Part shown: one piece after another, positions 1 to 9,555 of the stretch
Layout: each line of letters starts with the position of its first letter
Numbering within the stretch: the first letter of the stretch is position 1
Origin: JAFAGX01 sp963759875
GTDB taxonomy: Bacteria; Acidobacteriota; Terriglobia; Terriglobales; Acidobacteriaceae
Direction of reading: 5' to 3'
DNA: 64,000 nt
Assembly (NCBI GenBank): GCA_963759875.1
Contig: CAVXBB010000017.1
Span: forward strand, 620,001-684,000
Made by a program: the position numbers and the translations under genes
Notes under the pieces: generated by a model
What the model was told of the DNA's origin: nothing
The model's database searches: none
Seen by the model: the letters and a program-made list of their open reading frames with translations, nothing else

Positions 1-1
1 G

Positions 2-394
2 GCGCACTACTTTGAAGGCGAAATCGATTCTAAAAATAAGAACGTCGCCTCAACCGGACAAAAGATTTTGGCCTATAAGGACGCGCAGAGAAACACGTCT
101 GCCAAGTACAATTACTCCCCAATTCCTGCCGTCCAAGAACTAACCGCAATTTTTCAAAGCCTGTCCATGACGTTGGAGTTTGGGCGCCGCCTTGAGTTCG
201 AACATCGCTATCAGAAGCTCGCTTTGGATGAAGAACTAGGCCGCATGAGCGACCTTTCCAGCCGAAATGAGACGGGGGATGCGGCTGTCATTGCTCCGAT
301 TCTGAGAAAGATCGTGGGCGACCCATCGGTTGTAAATGCAGCCCGCATGCGCGCCCAACGCCTGCTTGACCGTGCTGGGGAGCCGAGCAAATAG
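2..394 (+). CDS. Hypothetical protein, C-terminal part (5' end outside window)
   Basis: The reading frame is open from base 2 to the TAG at 392-394, so only the last 130 residues or so are present and the true start lies upstream. A TTG at 68 could be read as a start, but the frame is open before it and I see no ribosome site, so I treat the gene as partial. The visible part is soluble, helical and charged, with no membrane segment or signal peptide. I do not recognise a family. The next gene begins about 115 bases downstream on the same strand. Confidence 0.5.
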   Translation, partial: AHYFEGEIDSKNKNVASTGQKILAYKDAQRNTSAKYNYSPIPAVQELTAIFQSLSMTLEFGRRLEFEHRYQKLALDEELGRMSDLSSRNETGDAAVIAPILRKIVGDPSVVNAARMRAQRLLDRAGEPSK

Positions 395-507
395 CGCTTG
401 CCTTGCGGCAATCAGCCCCCAAGTCCGTGGCCATATTGCAATCTTTTGACAACCAATGATGATCAAATAGTGCTCTAATGGAACAGCAGCTTCCCCGGGG
501 GTGTCCT

Positions 508-1869
508 ATGTTACGTCGGAAGTGCCTTCCCAAGACACTTTTGAGCCTTGCGCTCGTGTCTGTAATTGCTGTTCCGGTTTTCGCTGATTCCTATGCGCGT
601 GTCGTACGCCTTAGCGATGTGCAAGGCAATGTGCAGATCGACCGCAACGCCGGTCAGGGTTTCGAGAATGCCTTTCCGAATCTTCCTCTCACTCAGGGTA
701 TCAAGATTCGCACTCAGGAGCGGGGAGAGGCTGCGTTGGAGTTCGAGGATGGCAGCACGGTGCGGCTCGCGCCCAATACCACCGTTGAACTCCCTCAACT
801 TTTGCTCCGCGACTCCGGGGTCAAGTTCTCGACTGTGAATCTGCAAGAAGGCACAGCCTACGTCAACTTCCTGGGAACGAAAGACAATGTGCTTGAAATG
901 ATTTTTGCCCGCGAAAGCGTCACCATGATGCGCGCGGTTCATCTCCGCATTGCCATGGCTGACGTGGACGCCGCTGTTGCCGTGTTCAAGGGCGAAGCCA
1001 GCGTTACCAGTCCGAAAGGGACGGTTGAAGTGAATAAGAATCACACGGCCAGCTTCGATCTTCTCGATGATCGTTACACGGTGGCTTCGGGCGTCGATGA
1101 ATCCCTGTACGATTCCTGGGAGAAACAGCAGTCGCAGTATCAACAGCAGTACAGCAACCTGAATAGCGACTCCTATTCCAGTTACTCGCCTTACGCCTAC
1201 GGCTCTTCCGATCTAAATTACTATGGCAATTTTTTCAGTCTGCCGGGTTACGGGACGTTGTGGCAGCCATATTTTACCGGTGCCGGTTGGGATCCATTCA
1301 TGAATGGCGCTTGGGCGTTCTACCCTGGATTGGGCTACGGATGGGTTTCCGGCTACCCTTGGGGCTGGACACCCTATCATTACGGCTCGTGGCTTTACGT
1401 CCCGATGTACGGGTGGGCATGGCAACCGGGTGGTTCCTGGATGGGATGGAATACGCTTCCTGTGATACTGAACGGGCCTGCAGGTTTTGTGCGCCCACGG
1501 CCGCCGTTGCTTCCGGGACGTAGAATTTTCGCTGTGAATCGCGGTCCGGCGCCAGTGCTGAAAGGCAGCAAGGTGCAAATCACGAATAATTCCGCGGGAC
1601 TGGGCGTCCCCCGTGGAATCATCAGGAACTTAGGTCAGCTCTCGCATCACGTGGAACAGACTGGCTTCGTTAACGCTAGGGTTCCCACGGCAACCACGCA
1701 GACCGGTTTCTGGCATACCAGCACCGCACCAATGTCCCGAATGGGGAGTTCGATGGGCCATGGAGTTTCCTCAATGTCGCACGGTGTGTCCTCTGTGGGA
1801 CACTCGATGGGTGGCGCGATGGGCGGCGGTGGTCACGCATCCGGCGGCGGTGGTGGCGCACATCGCTGA
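508..1869 (+). CDS. Secreted FecR-domain protein with DUF6600-like aromatic region
   Basis: The ATG at 508 is preferred over an upstream ATG at 478 because it begins a clean signal peptide (MLRRK, then a hydrophobic stretch ending VFA-DS) and follows a GGGGG-rich stretch. Residues of about 25-150 resemble a FecR domain (RVVRLSDVQGNVQIDR, then RLAPNTTVEL). Residues of about 240-320 are packed with Tyr, Trp, Gly and Pro (GYGWVSGYPWGWTPYHYG, MYGWAWQPGGSWMGW), as in DUF6600 proteins. The last 50 residues are rich in Gly, Ser, His and Met. Such proteins are common in Acidobacteriota and probably act in the cell envelope, but their job is unknown. A strong hairpin terminator follows the stop. Confidence 0.8.
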   Translation: MLRRKCLPKTLLSLALVSVIAVPVFADSYARVVRLSDVQGNVQIDRNAGQGFENAFPNLPLTQGIKIRTQERGEAALEFEDGSTVRLAPNTTVELPQLLLRDSGVKFSTVNLQEGTAYVNFLGTKDNVLEMIFARESVTMMRAVHLRIAMADVDAAVAVFKGEASVTSPKGTVEVNKNHTASFDLLDDRYTVASGVDESLYDSWEKQQSQYQQQYSNLNSDSYSSYSPYAYGSSDLNYYGNFFSLPGYGTLWQPYFTGAGWDPFMNGAWAFYPGLGYGWVSGYPWGWTPYHYGSWLYVPMYGWAWQPGGSWMGWNTLPVILNGPAGFVRPRPPLLPGRRIFAVNRGPAPVLKGSKVQITNNSAGLGVPRGIIRNLGQLSHHVEQTGFVNARVPTATTQTGFWHTSTAPMSRMGSSMGHGVSSMSHGVSSVGHSMGGAMGGGGHASGGGGGAHR

Positions 1870-1890
1870 TTCAAACAGATTGGATACTCA

Positions 1891-1918
1891 AGGGCGACCT
1901 CCAAGTCGCCCTTTTTAT
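1891..1918 (+). terminator. Rho-independent terminator after the FecR gene
   Basis: An 8-bp perfect stem AGGGCGAC / GTCGCCCT (1891-1898 and 1905-1912) encloses a 6-base loop and is followed at once by a T-run. It lies 21 bases past the stop of the FecR-domain gene on the same strand. Confidence 0.85.
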
Positions 1919-2225
1919 TCGGACAAAACTGCTCTGACATTGTGGCGCTAATTACTTCATTCACTGGCTGCCGTTAATCTTCGTTCTTGCTGCTGATCGA
2001 TGGGATCATCACCGCTCCGGGCAGCCGGCATTTGGCTGTCGCAAAGGACAGCCGTTGATACAAGAACGCGTGTCAAGCCTGGTAACTCAAATTTACACTT
2101 ACTTTACTTTCCGGTGACTCTGTCAATTGCGAGCTGAGTTGTCATTGAAGCAACCAAGCTCAGCGGCGACGGAGGAATGGCGTGAAAATCTTTGCTATAG
2201 TTTTGGCAGTTGCAATGCGTCAACC
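1919..2225. other. Non-coding stretch, no clear feature
   Basis: About 300 bases between the FecR-gene terminator and the small gene after it. I see no tRNA, repeat or convincing promoter. Part of it could be coding if the next gene starts at the TTG at 2127. Confidence 0.4.
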
Positions 2226-2450
2226 ATGATCAAAAGTGTTCATTCGAAGGCAGGAACCGCGAGTAAGACACGAGCCGCGGATGCAGCTTATCGCGACGGG
2301 CTTTTCTTAGGTCAGCATGATGCGAAGCAGGACAGGGAGCCACATGTTTCGATTGGTCGTTGGAGTTCCGCGGCTGACAGAGAATCCTTCAAAGCTGGGT
2401 ATCAGGCGGGATATGCAAAATTAGCTGAGGCCGATGAAGCAACAGATTAA
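2226..2450 (+). CDS. Small hypothetical protein with YRDG/YQAGY motifs
   Basis: A 74-residue soluble protein from the ATG at 2226; an in-frame TTG at 2127 would add 33 poorly structured residues. Neither start has a good ribosome site. The body carries spaced glycine-aromatic motifs (AYRDGLFLGQHDA, then FKAGYQAGYAKL), a pattern often seen in small acidobacterial hypothetical proteins. The function is unknown. It converges with the Memo-family gene, 15 bases away. Confidence 0.5.
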   Translation: MIKSVHSKAGTASKTRAADAAYRDGLFLGQHDAKQDREPHVSIGRWSSAADRESFKAGYQAGYAKLAEADEATD

Positions 2451-2465
2451 AGCTGTTGGCAACCA

Positions 2466-3275
2466 TCACCGGACTACTACGCCCGCATAGCCGACGACCA
2501 TATCACGGTCGCCCAAGACGTCCCCCGAAGTAGCGTACTTGATCAGTTCGGCTGATTCCGCTCCGAGTCGCTTTGCCGCGGTGAGCATTACGATCGCTGG
2601 TCCGAAACCGCACATGCTCACGTCTTGTTGGGTCACGACCTCGTAGAGCCCGCGCGTGTCGAATTCCAGAATGCGTTCGACCGCCTTATGGTCCTTGACA
2701 CGGGTCACCGCATCGCTTTCGTAATGATTCATATCACTCGAGGCGACGATCAGTACCGGTTCATTCTGCCTAGTCACAACCTGTGCCAGTGCTTCTCCCA
2801 ATTTCTCCAAAGTCTCGAATTTAGCTGTTCCCAGGGCAATTGGTACGAATGTGAAATGTGGCCGCTTTTTCTGCAGAAAAGGCAGTTGCACCTCGATCGC
2901 GTGCTCGGCCCGATGCGCATCAGAATCCTCACTCATCAGCGGAAATTCTTCCTTCAGATTTCTCGCCAGCTGCGAGTTGATTTCGACGGAACCGAGCGGT
3001 GTTTGCCAAGCACCGCTGCTCATGATGGCGAGCGGCCGTCCTCGGCCAGTGTGGTTCGGGCACAACACCACGCATTTGTGCGGTACCTCGATATTCGCGT
3101 AAACCGCTCCGGCGACCGGGCCGGAGTAGATGTAGCCAGCATGCGGCACAATACAGCCCAGAGCAGGTTTTTCCACTTCTGGGGGCGACAAATAAGATTC
3201 GAGATCCTGAACCAGCGCCGTGCAATCTCCGGGATAAAAGCGCCCGGCAACGGCAGGATAACGGAGGGCTTCCAT
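2466..3275 (-). CDS. amrB: AmmeMemoRadiSam system protein B (Memo family)
   Basis: The 269-residue protein is full length for the Memo/AmrB family, which is related to extradiol dioxygenases. Family hallmarks are present: RYPAVAGRFYPGD at the N-terminus, PHAGYIYSGPVAG at about 43-55, CPNHTGRG, AEHAIEVQLPFLQ and SSDMNHY. The His residues in these motifs match the metal-site positions of the fold. In bacteria this gene is often found with a radical-SAM and an AMMECR1 gene, but neither is adjacent here. The exact reaction of the bacterial protein is not settled. Upstream, about 90 bases separate it from rsmA, which has the same direction, so the two may be cotranscribed. Confidence 0.9.
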   Translation of the reverse strand: MEALRYPAVAGRFYPGDCTALVQDLESYLSPPEVEKPALGCIVPHAGYIYSGPVAGAVYANIEVPHKCVVLCPNHTGRGRPLAIMSSGAWQTPLGSVEINSQLARNLKEEFPLMSEDSDAHRAEHAIEVQLPFLQKKRPHFTFVPIALGTAKFETLEKLGEALAQVVTRQNEPVLIVASSDMNHYESDAVTRVKDHKAVERILEFDTRGLYEVVTQQDVSMCGFGPAIVMLTAAKRLGAESAELIKYATSGDVLGDRDMVVGYAGVVVR

Positions 3276-3367
3276 GTTCCACCACTCTCCGCAAGTACTC
3301 TAAGAGATTGTAATCCCAACCTCGCAAGAACCGGGAATCCCAGCGGCGTCCTGGTCAGCAGCAATGA

Positions 3368-4249
3368 TCAATTCTGAGCAGCTTGCAACCCTCGATACAG
3401 CGCCGCTGCTCTTTCCAGAGAAAGCTCCTCCGCCCGTGCATTGGGTTTCACGCCAACCCGCTGCATCGCATCACGCAACAGTCGCGAATCGTAATCGGAT
3501 TTCAGGTTATTGAACAACGTTTTTCGCTTTTGCCCGAACGAGAGTTTCAGAAAACCTATGAATCCTTCCTCTGGGACCTGCAACCTCTCCAGGCGAGGCT
3601 CCACGCTCAGCCGAACCACGGCAGAATGTACATTCGGCGGCGGCGAAAATGCGGTCGGAGGAAGCACAAACAGCTTTTCAACTCTGCTGTACAACTGAGC
3701 AGTCGCTGAAAGCAATCCGTATTCACTGTTCCCGGGATGCGCCGCTAAACGTTCCGCCACCTCCCGTTGCAGCATTAGCACCATGAGATCGAAATACTTT
3801 CGGTACTCAAATAACCGCAGCAAGATCTCAGAGGTTATGAAATACGGCAGGTTGCCGACGACTTTTGCCTTCTCCGGGTCATGATTCATCCCTGGGCGCG
3901 TGCTTCCCGGCTTCGGGCCGAAAACTGTGTTGAAATCCACCGCCAAAATGTCGGCTTCGATAATTTCCACGTTCGGCACGAGCGAAAAGTGCATGCGAAG
4001 CTGGGCAGCCAATACGCGATCAAGTTCAATTGCGATCACCCGGCGGGCTTGCTTGGCGAGCAGAGAAGTGAGGGCGCCGCGGCCAGGACCGATTTCGAGC
4101 ACTGTGCTGGATGAAATGTCGCCCAGGGCTTCGGTGATACGCACTCCCGCCGAGTGGTCCACCAGGAAATGCTGTCCGAGCTTCGGCTTTCTCGGACCCG
4201 GCCGCGCAGCCGAGACTTTTGGCACGTTGACCCTCTTTCTTTCCGGCAA
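3368..4249 (-). CDS. rsmA: 16S rRNA A1518/A1519 dimethyltransferase RsmA
   Basis: RsmA (KsgA) dimethylates two adjacent adenines in helix 45 of 16S rRNA late in small-subunit assembly. The 293-residue protein is of normal length. It shows KLGQHFLVD near the N-terminus, SAM motif I (LEIGPGRGALTSLL), the acidic motif EADIL, and the catalytic NLPYFITS (N6-adenine type NLPY). The C-terminal substrate domain (FGQKRKTLFNNL) is intact. A short basic N-terminal extension rich in Lys, Arg and Pro precedes the conserved part. It is divergent from glgA. Confidence 0.95.
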   Translation of the reverse strand: MPERKRVNVPKVSAARPGPRKPKLGQHFLVDHSAGVRITEALGDISSSTVLEIGPGRGALTSLLAKQARRVIAIELDRVLAAQLRMHFSLVPNVEIIEADILAVDFNTVFGPKPGSTRPGMNHDPEKAKVVGNLPYFITSEILLRLFEYRKYFDLMVLMLQREVAERLAAHPGNSEYGLLSATAQLYSRVEKLFVLPPTAFSPPPNVHSAVVRLSVEPRLERLQVPEEGFIGFLKLSFGQKRKTLFNNLKSDYDSRLLRDAMQRVGVKPNARAEELSLERAAALYRGLQAAQN

Positions 4250-4361
4250 TTAGACTAGGTTTTTCGTCCTGGGAAACACCGGTGCAGCATTGTCCCACTA
4301 AACAATCTTCCAATGATAGCGTGTGCCGGCCAATACAGGATTAAGCTGGAGGAGTGAACTT

Positions 4362-5837
4362 ATGCACATTGCTTTTGCCGCTTCGGAAGGCGTTCCGTTC
4401 TCCAAAACTGGAGGCTTAGCTGATGTAGTTGGCGCATTGCCGCGGGCTTTGGCTGCTCTCGGTCATCAGGTGAGCGTTTATCTGCCCAAGTATCGCCAGA
4501 CCAAGCTTCCCGACGCTCACACCGTGGTGCGCAGCATCACAGTGCCCTTTGATGACCGCTACCGTTTCTGCTCAGTTGTAGCTGCCGGCAATCATTCCGG
4601 CGTGCAATTCTATTTCGTAGATTATCCGCCGTTCTTCGATCGCGACTCTCTTTATGGCACTTCGAGTGGTGATTATCCGGACAACGCCGAGCGTTTCGCG
4701 TTGTTTTCGCGAGCCGTGCTTGAGGCTTCCAAAGTTCTTGGTGTGCCGCAGGTGTTCCATTGCCACGATTGGCAGTCGGCGCTTATTCCAGTTCTGCTGC
4801 GCGCCCAGTATGCCGAGGACCCCGCTTTCCGCGAGGTCGCGACGGTATTCACGATTCATAACATGGGATATCAAGGTCTGTTCTCGCCTGACACGCTGCC
4901 TCTTTTGACCCTCCCTTGGGACCTTTTCACCATCTCCAAGATGGAATTTTTTGGCAATGTAAATTTTCTCAAGGGTGCGCTGGTGTCTGCAGATTTCATC
5001 ACGACGGTAAGCCGAAAATACAGCCAGGAAATTCAGACCACTGAATTCGGCTTCGGTTTGGAAGGTGTGCTACGTAACCGCGCATCCACGGTTACCGGAA
5101 TACTGAACGGAGTCGATTATGACGAATGGAGTCCCGAGGTCGACAAGTTCACTGCCGCAAAATATTCGCCGCAGGATTTGAGCGGGAAAATGAAATGCAA
5201 GCAGGATTTGATTGCGGCTTTTGGCATCAGTGACCCTGATCTGCGCCTGCCCGTAATCGGTATCGTCTCGCGGTTTGCCGCTCAAAAGGGCTTTGACCTG
5301 ATTTCTCAAATCATGGATCGTCTGGCCCGTGAAGAAATGATTGTCGTCGCGCTCGGCTCCGGCGACAAGCCCTACGAAGAAATGTTTCTGCGGCTGAATA
5401 AGCAATTTCCGCGCAAGATCGCCGTCAAGGTTGCTTACGATAATGCCCTGGCGCACAAAATCGAAGCGGGCAGTGACATGTTCCTCATGCCCTCGAAGTA
5501 CGAGCCTTGTGGACTAAACCAGATTTACAGCCTGAAGTACGGAACCGTGCCGGTTGTCCGCGCTACAGGCGGTCTCGATGACACTATCGAGCCGTGGAAT
5601 CCGCGCACCGGGAAGGGAACTGGTTTCAAATTTACGGAATACAACGGCGAGGCCCTGCTGCTGACCATCAAGGAAGCTTTGAAAGCTTTTCGTGATCAGA
5701 GTTCCTGGCAAACTCTTATGCGTAACGGCATGAGCAAGGATTTTTCCTGGAACGCCTCCGCCAAAGAATACGTCCGCGTTTATGAGAAAGCCCTGCAGAG
5801 TAGGAATGCGAGCGCGCCCGCGTTAGCGGCGGTGTAG
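4362..5837 (+). CDS. glgA: Glycogen synthase GlgA (GT5)
   Basis: Transfers glucose from ADP-glucose to a growing alpha-1,4-glucan. The ATG at 4362 is chosen over an in-frame start at 4323 because GGAGGAG lies at 4348-4354 and the protein then begins with the canonical MHIAFAASEGVPFSKTGGL, the KTGGL nucleotide-sugar motif. The length of 491 residues is typical. Further motifs are FHCHDWQSAL, GILNGVDYDEWSP, GIVSRFAAQKGFDLI and the C-terminal SKYEPCGLNQIYSLKYG with its catalytic Glu. No other glycogen gene is nearby. dinB follows in the same direction after 91 bases. Confidence 0.95.
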   Translation: MHIAFAASEGVPFSKTGGLADVVGALPRALAALGHQVSVYLPKYRQTKLPDAHTVVRSITVPFDDRYRFCSVVAAGNHSGVQFYFVDYPPFFDRDSLYGTSSGDYPDNAERFALFSRAVLEASKVLGVPQVFHCHDWQSALIPVLLRAQYAEDPAFREVATVFTIHNMGYQGLFSPDTLPLLTLPWDLFTISKMEFFGNVNFLKGALVSADFITTVSRKYSQEIQTTEFGFGLEGVLRNRASTVTGILNGVDYDEWSPEVDKFTAAKYSPQDLSGKMKCKQDLIAAFGISDPDLRLPVIGIVSRFAAQKGFDLISQIMDRLAREEMIVVALGSGDKPYEEMFLRLNKQFPRKIAVKVAYDNALAHKIEAGSDMFLMPSKYEPCGLNQIYSLKYGTVPVVRATGGLDDTIEPWNPRTGKGTGFKFTEYNGEALLLTIKEALKAFRDQSSWQTLMRNGMSKDFSWNASAKEYVRVYEKALQSRNASAPALAAV

Positions 5838-5928
5838 AAGAGTTCTGATCCCGACAATCGCAAGGAGGGGGGACCTGCATTCGGAATCATGATCGGGAGC
5901 ATAAAATAGGTTTGCGCGCACGCACTCT

Positions 5929-7191
5929 ATGCTTCCGTCCAAAACCATTTTCCACGTCGACATGGACGCCTTCTTCGTTTCCGTGGAAGAGTTGTTCGAT
6001 CCATCCCTCAAAGGTAAAGCGGTGGTCGTCGGGGGACAACGGCACGAGCGCGGAGTAGTTTCCGCGGCCTCCTATGAAGCCCGCAGATTCGGTGTCCATT
6101 CCGCCATGCCGTTACGCACTGCCGCCAAGCTTTGCCCAACTGCAATTTTTGTCGACGGACATCCGGATCGCTACCGCGAATGCTCAGAGAGGGTCGGTCG
6201 CGTCCTCCAATCGTTTTCGCCGCTAGTTGAGATGGCCTCCATTGACGAAGCCTATCTCGACATGACCGGCACGGACCGCTTGCATGGGCCACCTCTGTTC
6301 GCCGCGCATCAGCTTCATCACAAAATCAAATCTGACACGCGGCTGAATTGTTCCATCGGAATCGGCACTTCCCGCCTGGTCGCAAAAGTCTCGTCGGCAA
6401 AAGCCAAACCGCACGGCATTCTGTGGGCCATCCCAGGGCTAGAGGCAAAGTTTCTTGCCCCGCTCGATGTGCGGGATATTCCCGGCGTCGGCAAGGTGAC
6501 TGAGGCGAACCTGAATGCCCTGGGAATCCTTAAAGTCGGCGATCTCGCGCGCTTCGATGAATCATTCCTGCAAGAACATTTTGGAAAATGGGGGCTGGCG
6601 CTAGCCGGTAAGGCCCGAGGCGAAGACGCTGGCGGCTGGTTCGATACAGAAATCGGCGCGGATAGTGATCCAAAATCAATCAGCCATGAACACACGTACA
6701 ACGAAGACACGGCCAATATTGACAAGATCGAATCAACCCTGATGAGGCTTTCTGAGATGGTTGGCCGCCGCTTGCGCGAGCACGGGCTCTATGCGCGAAC
6801 CATCCAACTCAAACTCCGGTACAAAGATTTCACCACCATAACCCGCGCGCACACGCTTTCCGATCCCACTCAGCTCGATACTGAAATATACGAACAGGTT
6901 CGAACTTTGTTCCGCCAGAATTGGGGGAAGGGAAGAGAAGTGCGCCTCCTTGGGGTACAAGCCTCGCATTTCGATGTTGCCAGCGACCAGTCCGGCCTCA
7001 TTGAAGGCGACCGGCGTCAGCGCTGGCAGCAAGCGCTTTCCGCCGCGGATCTTCTCCGCGACAAGTTTGGAGAAGCGAGCGTAACCCTAGCCACTGGTTT
7101 AAAGGGCGGCTTCCGCGAACGCATCCATGAGAACCCGGCTAGTCTTCCAGGTCGACGCAACAAAGTCAGAGACACCGACCAATCGCAATGA
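5929..7191 (+). CDS. dinB: DNA polymerase IV (Y family)
   Basis: A translesion polymerase without proofreading. The 420-residue protein starts with the palm motif FHVDMDAFFVSVEE (first catalytic Asp) and carries SIDEAYLDMT (the catalytic Asp-Glu pair) at about 103-112. A helix-hairpin-helix thumb (DVRDIPGVGKVTEANLNALG) and a little-finger domain up to about residue 350 follow. The last 60 residues are basic and variable and could hold a beta-clamp motif, which I cannot place with confidence. No LexA-type box was identified upstream. Confidence 0.94.
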   Translation: MLPSKTIFHVDMDAFFVSVEELFDPSLKGKAVVVGGQRHERGVVSAASYEARRFGVHSAMPLRTAAKLCPTAIFVDGHPDRYRECSERVGRVLQSFSPLVEMASIDEAYLDMTGTDRLHGPPLFAAHQLHHKIKSDTRLNCSIGIGTSRLVAKVSSAKAKPHGILWAIPGLEAKFLAPLDVRDIPGVGKVTEANLNALGILKVGDLARFDESFLQEHFGKWGLALAGKARGEDAGGWFDTEIGADSDPKSISHEHTYNEDTANIDKIESTLMRLSEMVGRRLREHGLYARTIQLKLRYKDFTTITRAHTLSDPTQLDTEIYEQVRTLFRQNWGKGREVRLLGVQASHFDVASDQSGLIEGDRRQRWQQALSAADLLRDKFGEASVTLATGLKGGFRERIHENPASLPGRRNKVRDTDQSQ

Positions 7192-7448
7192 GGTAAAGGA
7201 TCAACCTACGTCGCTGAAACTTCCCTAGGCGTGCTTAGCAAACTAGCACGGCGCGGAACTCTGCACCCGCTATGCGCGTATCTTACTCTGGCGGGAAGTG
7301 GCCCGGCCGGGACACTCTGGATCAGCGAAAACACTGATATCCTGTTTTGACGCCATCCGTCAAACGCTTGTAGTCTGACATTTTCAAGCACGTGTTCTTC
7401 GCCTGCTGCTCAAAGTCGAAAATCCCCGGATTCTGTTCAGGAGACTTC

Positions 7449-9545
7449 ATGCGCACCTCGATAGTCACATTCTTATCCGTCTCGCTCATCATTTTGTCCA
7501 CCGCGCAGTTCAGCAGAGCGCAGCAATCATCCGCTGAACAAGCGCCCAAGCTCGAGCATTTCGATCCCAACATGGTCGACAAGAGCCTTGATCCATGTCA
7601 GGACTTCTATAAGTTCGTATGCAGTAAATGGAATGCCTCCCATCCAATTCCTCCCGACCAAGTGGCCTGGGGGACGGGAAGTGGTTTGCGTTACTGGAAT
7701 GAAAATATTTTACGTGAGGCTCTTGAGAAAGCTTCGGCCGGTTCCAGTGGCCAATCCGATTTCGAGCAGAAGATCGGCAATTATTGGGGCGCTTGCACCA
7801 ATGAACCGGCACTTGAGAGCGCGGGTACGCGAGATCTGAGCCCGGATCTTGAACGCATCAATGAAATGAAAACCAAATCGCAGTTGTCGGATGAGGTCGC
7901 TCACATCCATATGTTGGTTCCCGGTGCGTGGGAGAGCGATGACAATCAAAGCGACGCCGCAGTTTTGGGCTTCGGACAACAGCAGGATTTTGATGACGCA
8001 AGCATAGTGGTTGCGGCAATTGACCAGGGCGGCTTGGGACTGCCGAGCCGAGATTTCTATCTCAAGGACGATTCCACCTCAAAGCAGATTCGCGATAAGT
8101 ATGAAGCTCATATTACGAAGATGCTTACTCTCATCGGGGAGAGCCCAACACAAGCTGCCGCTGATGCCAGAACCATTCTCACAATGGAAACTGAGATGGC
8201 GAAAGCGCAAATGGACAACGTCGCTCGGCGCGATCCCAAGAACCTCAACAACAAAATGAGCTTCGAGGAAGTGCAGGCGCTGACGCCTTCGTTCGATTGG
8301 AAGCGATACGTTGCGGCTATTGGAGCTCCGTCTTCCAAACCGCATTATCTTGTGAGCTCTCCGGCGTTCTTCAAGGGACTCGAACAAACAATTCAGCAAC
8401 ATTCAGTCGACGATTGGAAAGCTTATTTGCGCTGGCAACTCGTACACGGATCGGCGCCGTACCTGAACAAAGCTCTCGTGGACGAGGATTGGGAATTCTA
8501 TAGCCATACATTATTAGGATCTAAAGCGCAGTTGCCTAGGTGGCGGCGGTGTGTTCGCGCTGCCGATCGCGATCTTGGCATGGCGATCGGAGAGGCATAC
8601 GTCAAAGTCGCGTTTCCACCCTCCAGCAAGGAACGGACCCTGGCGCTTGTTCACGACGTGGAACACGCGCTAGATGAGGACATTCGCAATGTGAACTGGA
8701 TGCTGCCGGCTACCAAGGAGCAAGCCGAAATCAAACTGCGCGCGATCACCGACAACATCGGTTATCCGAATCATTGGCGCGACTACTCCAGCGTGAAGAT
8801 TACGCGCGACAGCTATCTCAACAATGTGCATGAGGCGACTCGCTTCGAGTTTCAGCGGCAGCTGAATAAGATCAGCAAACCGGTTGATCGCAGCGAGTGG
8901 CAGATGACGCCTCCGACGATTAACGCCTACTACCAGCCGCAACTCAACTCCATCAATTTTCCCGCCGGTATCCTGCAACCGCCTTATTTCGATCCTGCCA
9001 TGCAGGATCCTATTAATTACGGCGCTGTCGGAATGATTATCGGCCACGAAATCACGCATGGTTTCGACGATCAGGGACGCAAGTTCGACGCCAACGGAGA
9101 CCTCCGCAATTGGTGGACCCCGGAAGATGCAACGGCGTATGAGAAACGTGATCAGTGCATCATCGACGAATACACAGAGGAGATTCCCGAAGCCGGCGTC
9201 AAACAAAATGGCCAGCTCACGGCCGGCGAAGACACTGCGGACAATGGCGGGCTGCGTTTGGCTTTTATGGCCCTCAGCCACAAGCTGCAATCCGAAGGCA
9301 AATCTCTCGATGCCAAAGATCCGGACGGCTGGACATCCGGGCAAGAATTCTTTATGTCTTACGCCAACGCTTGGTGTCAACAGTACCGGCCAGAGCTGAT
9401 GCGGACCGTCGTGTTAACCAATCCGCACTCGATTCCCAAATACCGGGTCAATAATGTTGTTTCCAATATGCCTGAATTCCAGCAGGCATTCTCTTGCAAA
9501 GCGGGATCGCCAATGGTGAGGGCTAACCAGTGCAGAGTCTGGTGA
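7449..9545 (+). CDS. Secreted M13-family metallopeptidase (neprilysin-like)
   Basis: A zinc endopeptidase of the neprilysin/PepO family, probably periplasmic. The ATG at 7449 is chosen over an upstream frame start at 7392 because AGGAGA precedes it and it opens a signal peptide (MRTSIVTFLSVSLIIL, cleavage near SRA-QQ). The N-terminal peptidase domain begins SLDPCQDFYKFVCSKWN. The zinc site is GHEITHGFDDQGRKFD (HExxH), with the third ligand in the motif GEDTADNGG. The conserved C-terminus CRVW is intact. The length of 698 residues is normal. A small membrane protein follows after 10 bases and may be cotranscribed. Confidence 0.93.
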   Translation: MRTSIVTFLSVSLIILSTAQFSRAQQSSAEQAPKLEHFDPNMVDKSLDPCQDFYKFVCSKWNASHPIPPDQVAWGTGSGLRYWNENILREALEKASAGSSGQSDFEQKIGNYWGACTNEPALESAGTRDLSPDLERINEMKTKSQLSDEVAHIHMLVPGAWESDDNQSDAAVLGFGQQQDFDDASIVVAAIDQGGLGLPSRDFYLKDDSTSKQIRDKYEAHITKMLTLIGESPTQAAADARTILTMETEMAKAQMDNVARRDPKNLNNKMSFEEVQALTPSFDWKRYVAAIGAPSSKPHYLVSSPAFFKGLEQTIQQHSVDDWKAYLRWQLVHGSAPYLNKALVDEDWEFYSHTLLGSKAQLPRWRRCVRAADRDLGMAIGEAYVKVAFPPSSKERTLALVHDVEHALDEDIRNVNWMLPATKEQAEIKLRAITDNIGYPNHWRDYSSVKITRDSYLNNVHEATRFEFQRQLNKISKPVDRSEWQMTPPTINAYYQPQLNSINFPAGILQPPYFDPAMQDPINYGAVGMIIGHEITHGFDDQGRKFDANGDLRNWWTPEDATAYEKRDQCIIDEYTEEIPEAGVKQNGQLTAGEDTADNGGLRLAFMALSHKLQSEGKSLDAKDPDGWTSGQEFFMSYANAWCQQYRPELMRTVVLTNPHSIPKYRVNNVVSNMPEFQQAFSCKAGSPMVRANQCRVW

Positions 9546-9555
9546 CCATTTAAGA

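Noticed and set aside
511..1143. 210-residue minus-strand frame
   Set aside because: Antisense to the FecR gene, without motif or ribosome site.
2625..3377. 250-residue plus-strand frame
   Set aside because: Antisense to the well-supported Memo/AmrB gene, with Arg/His/Phe-rich composition.
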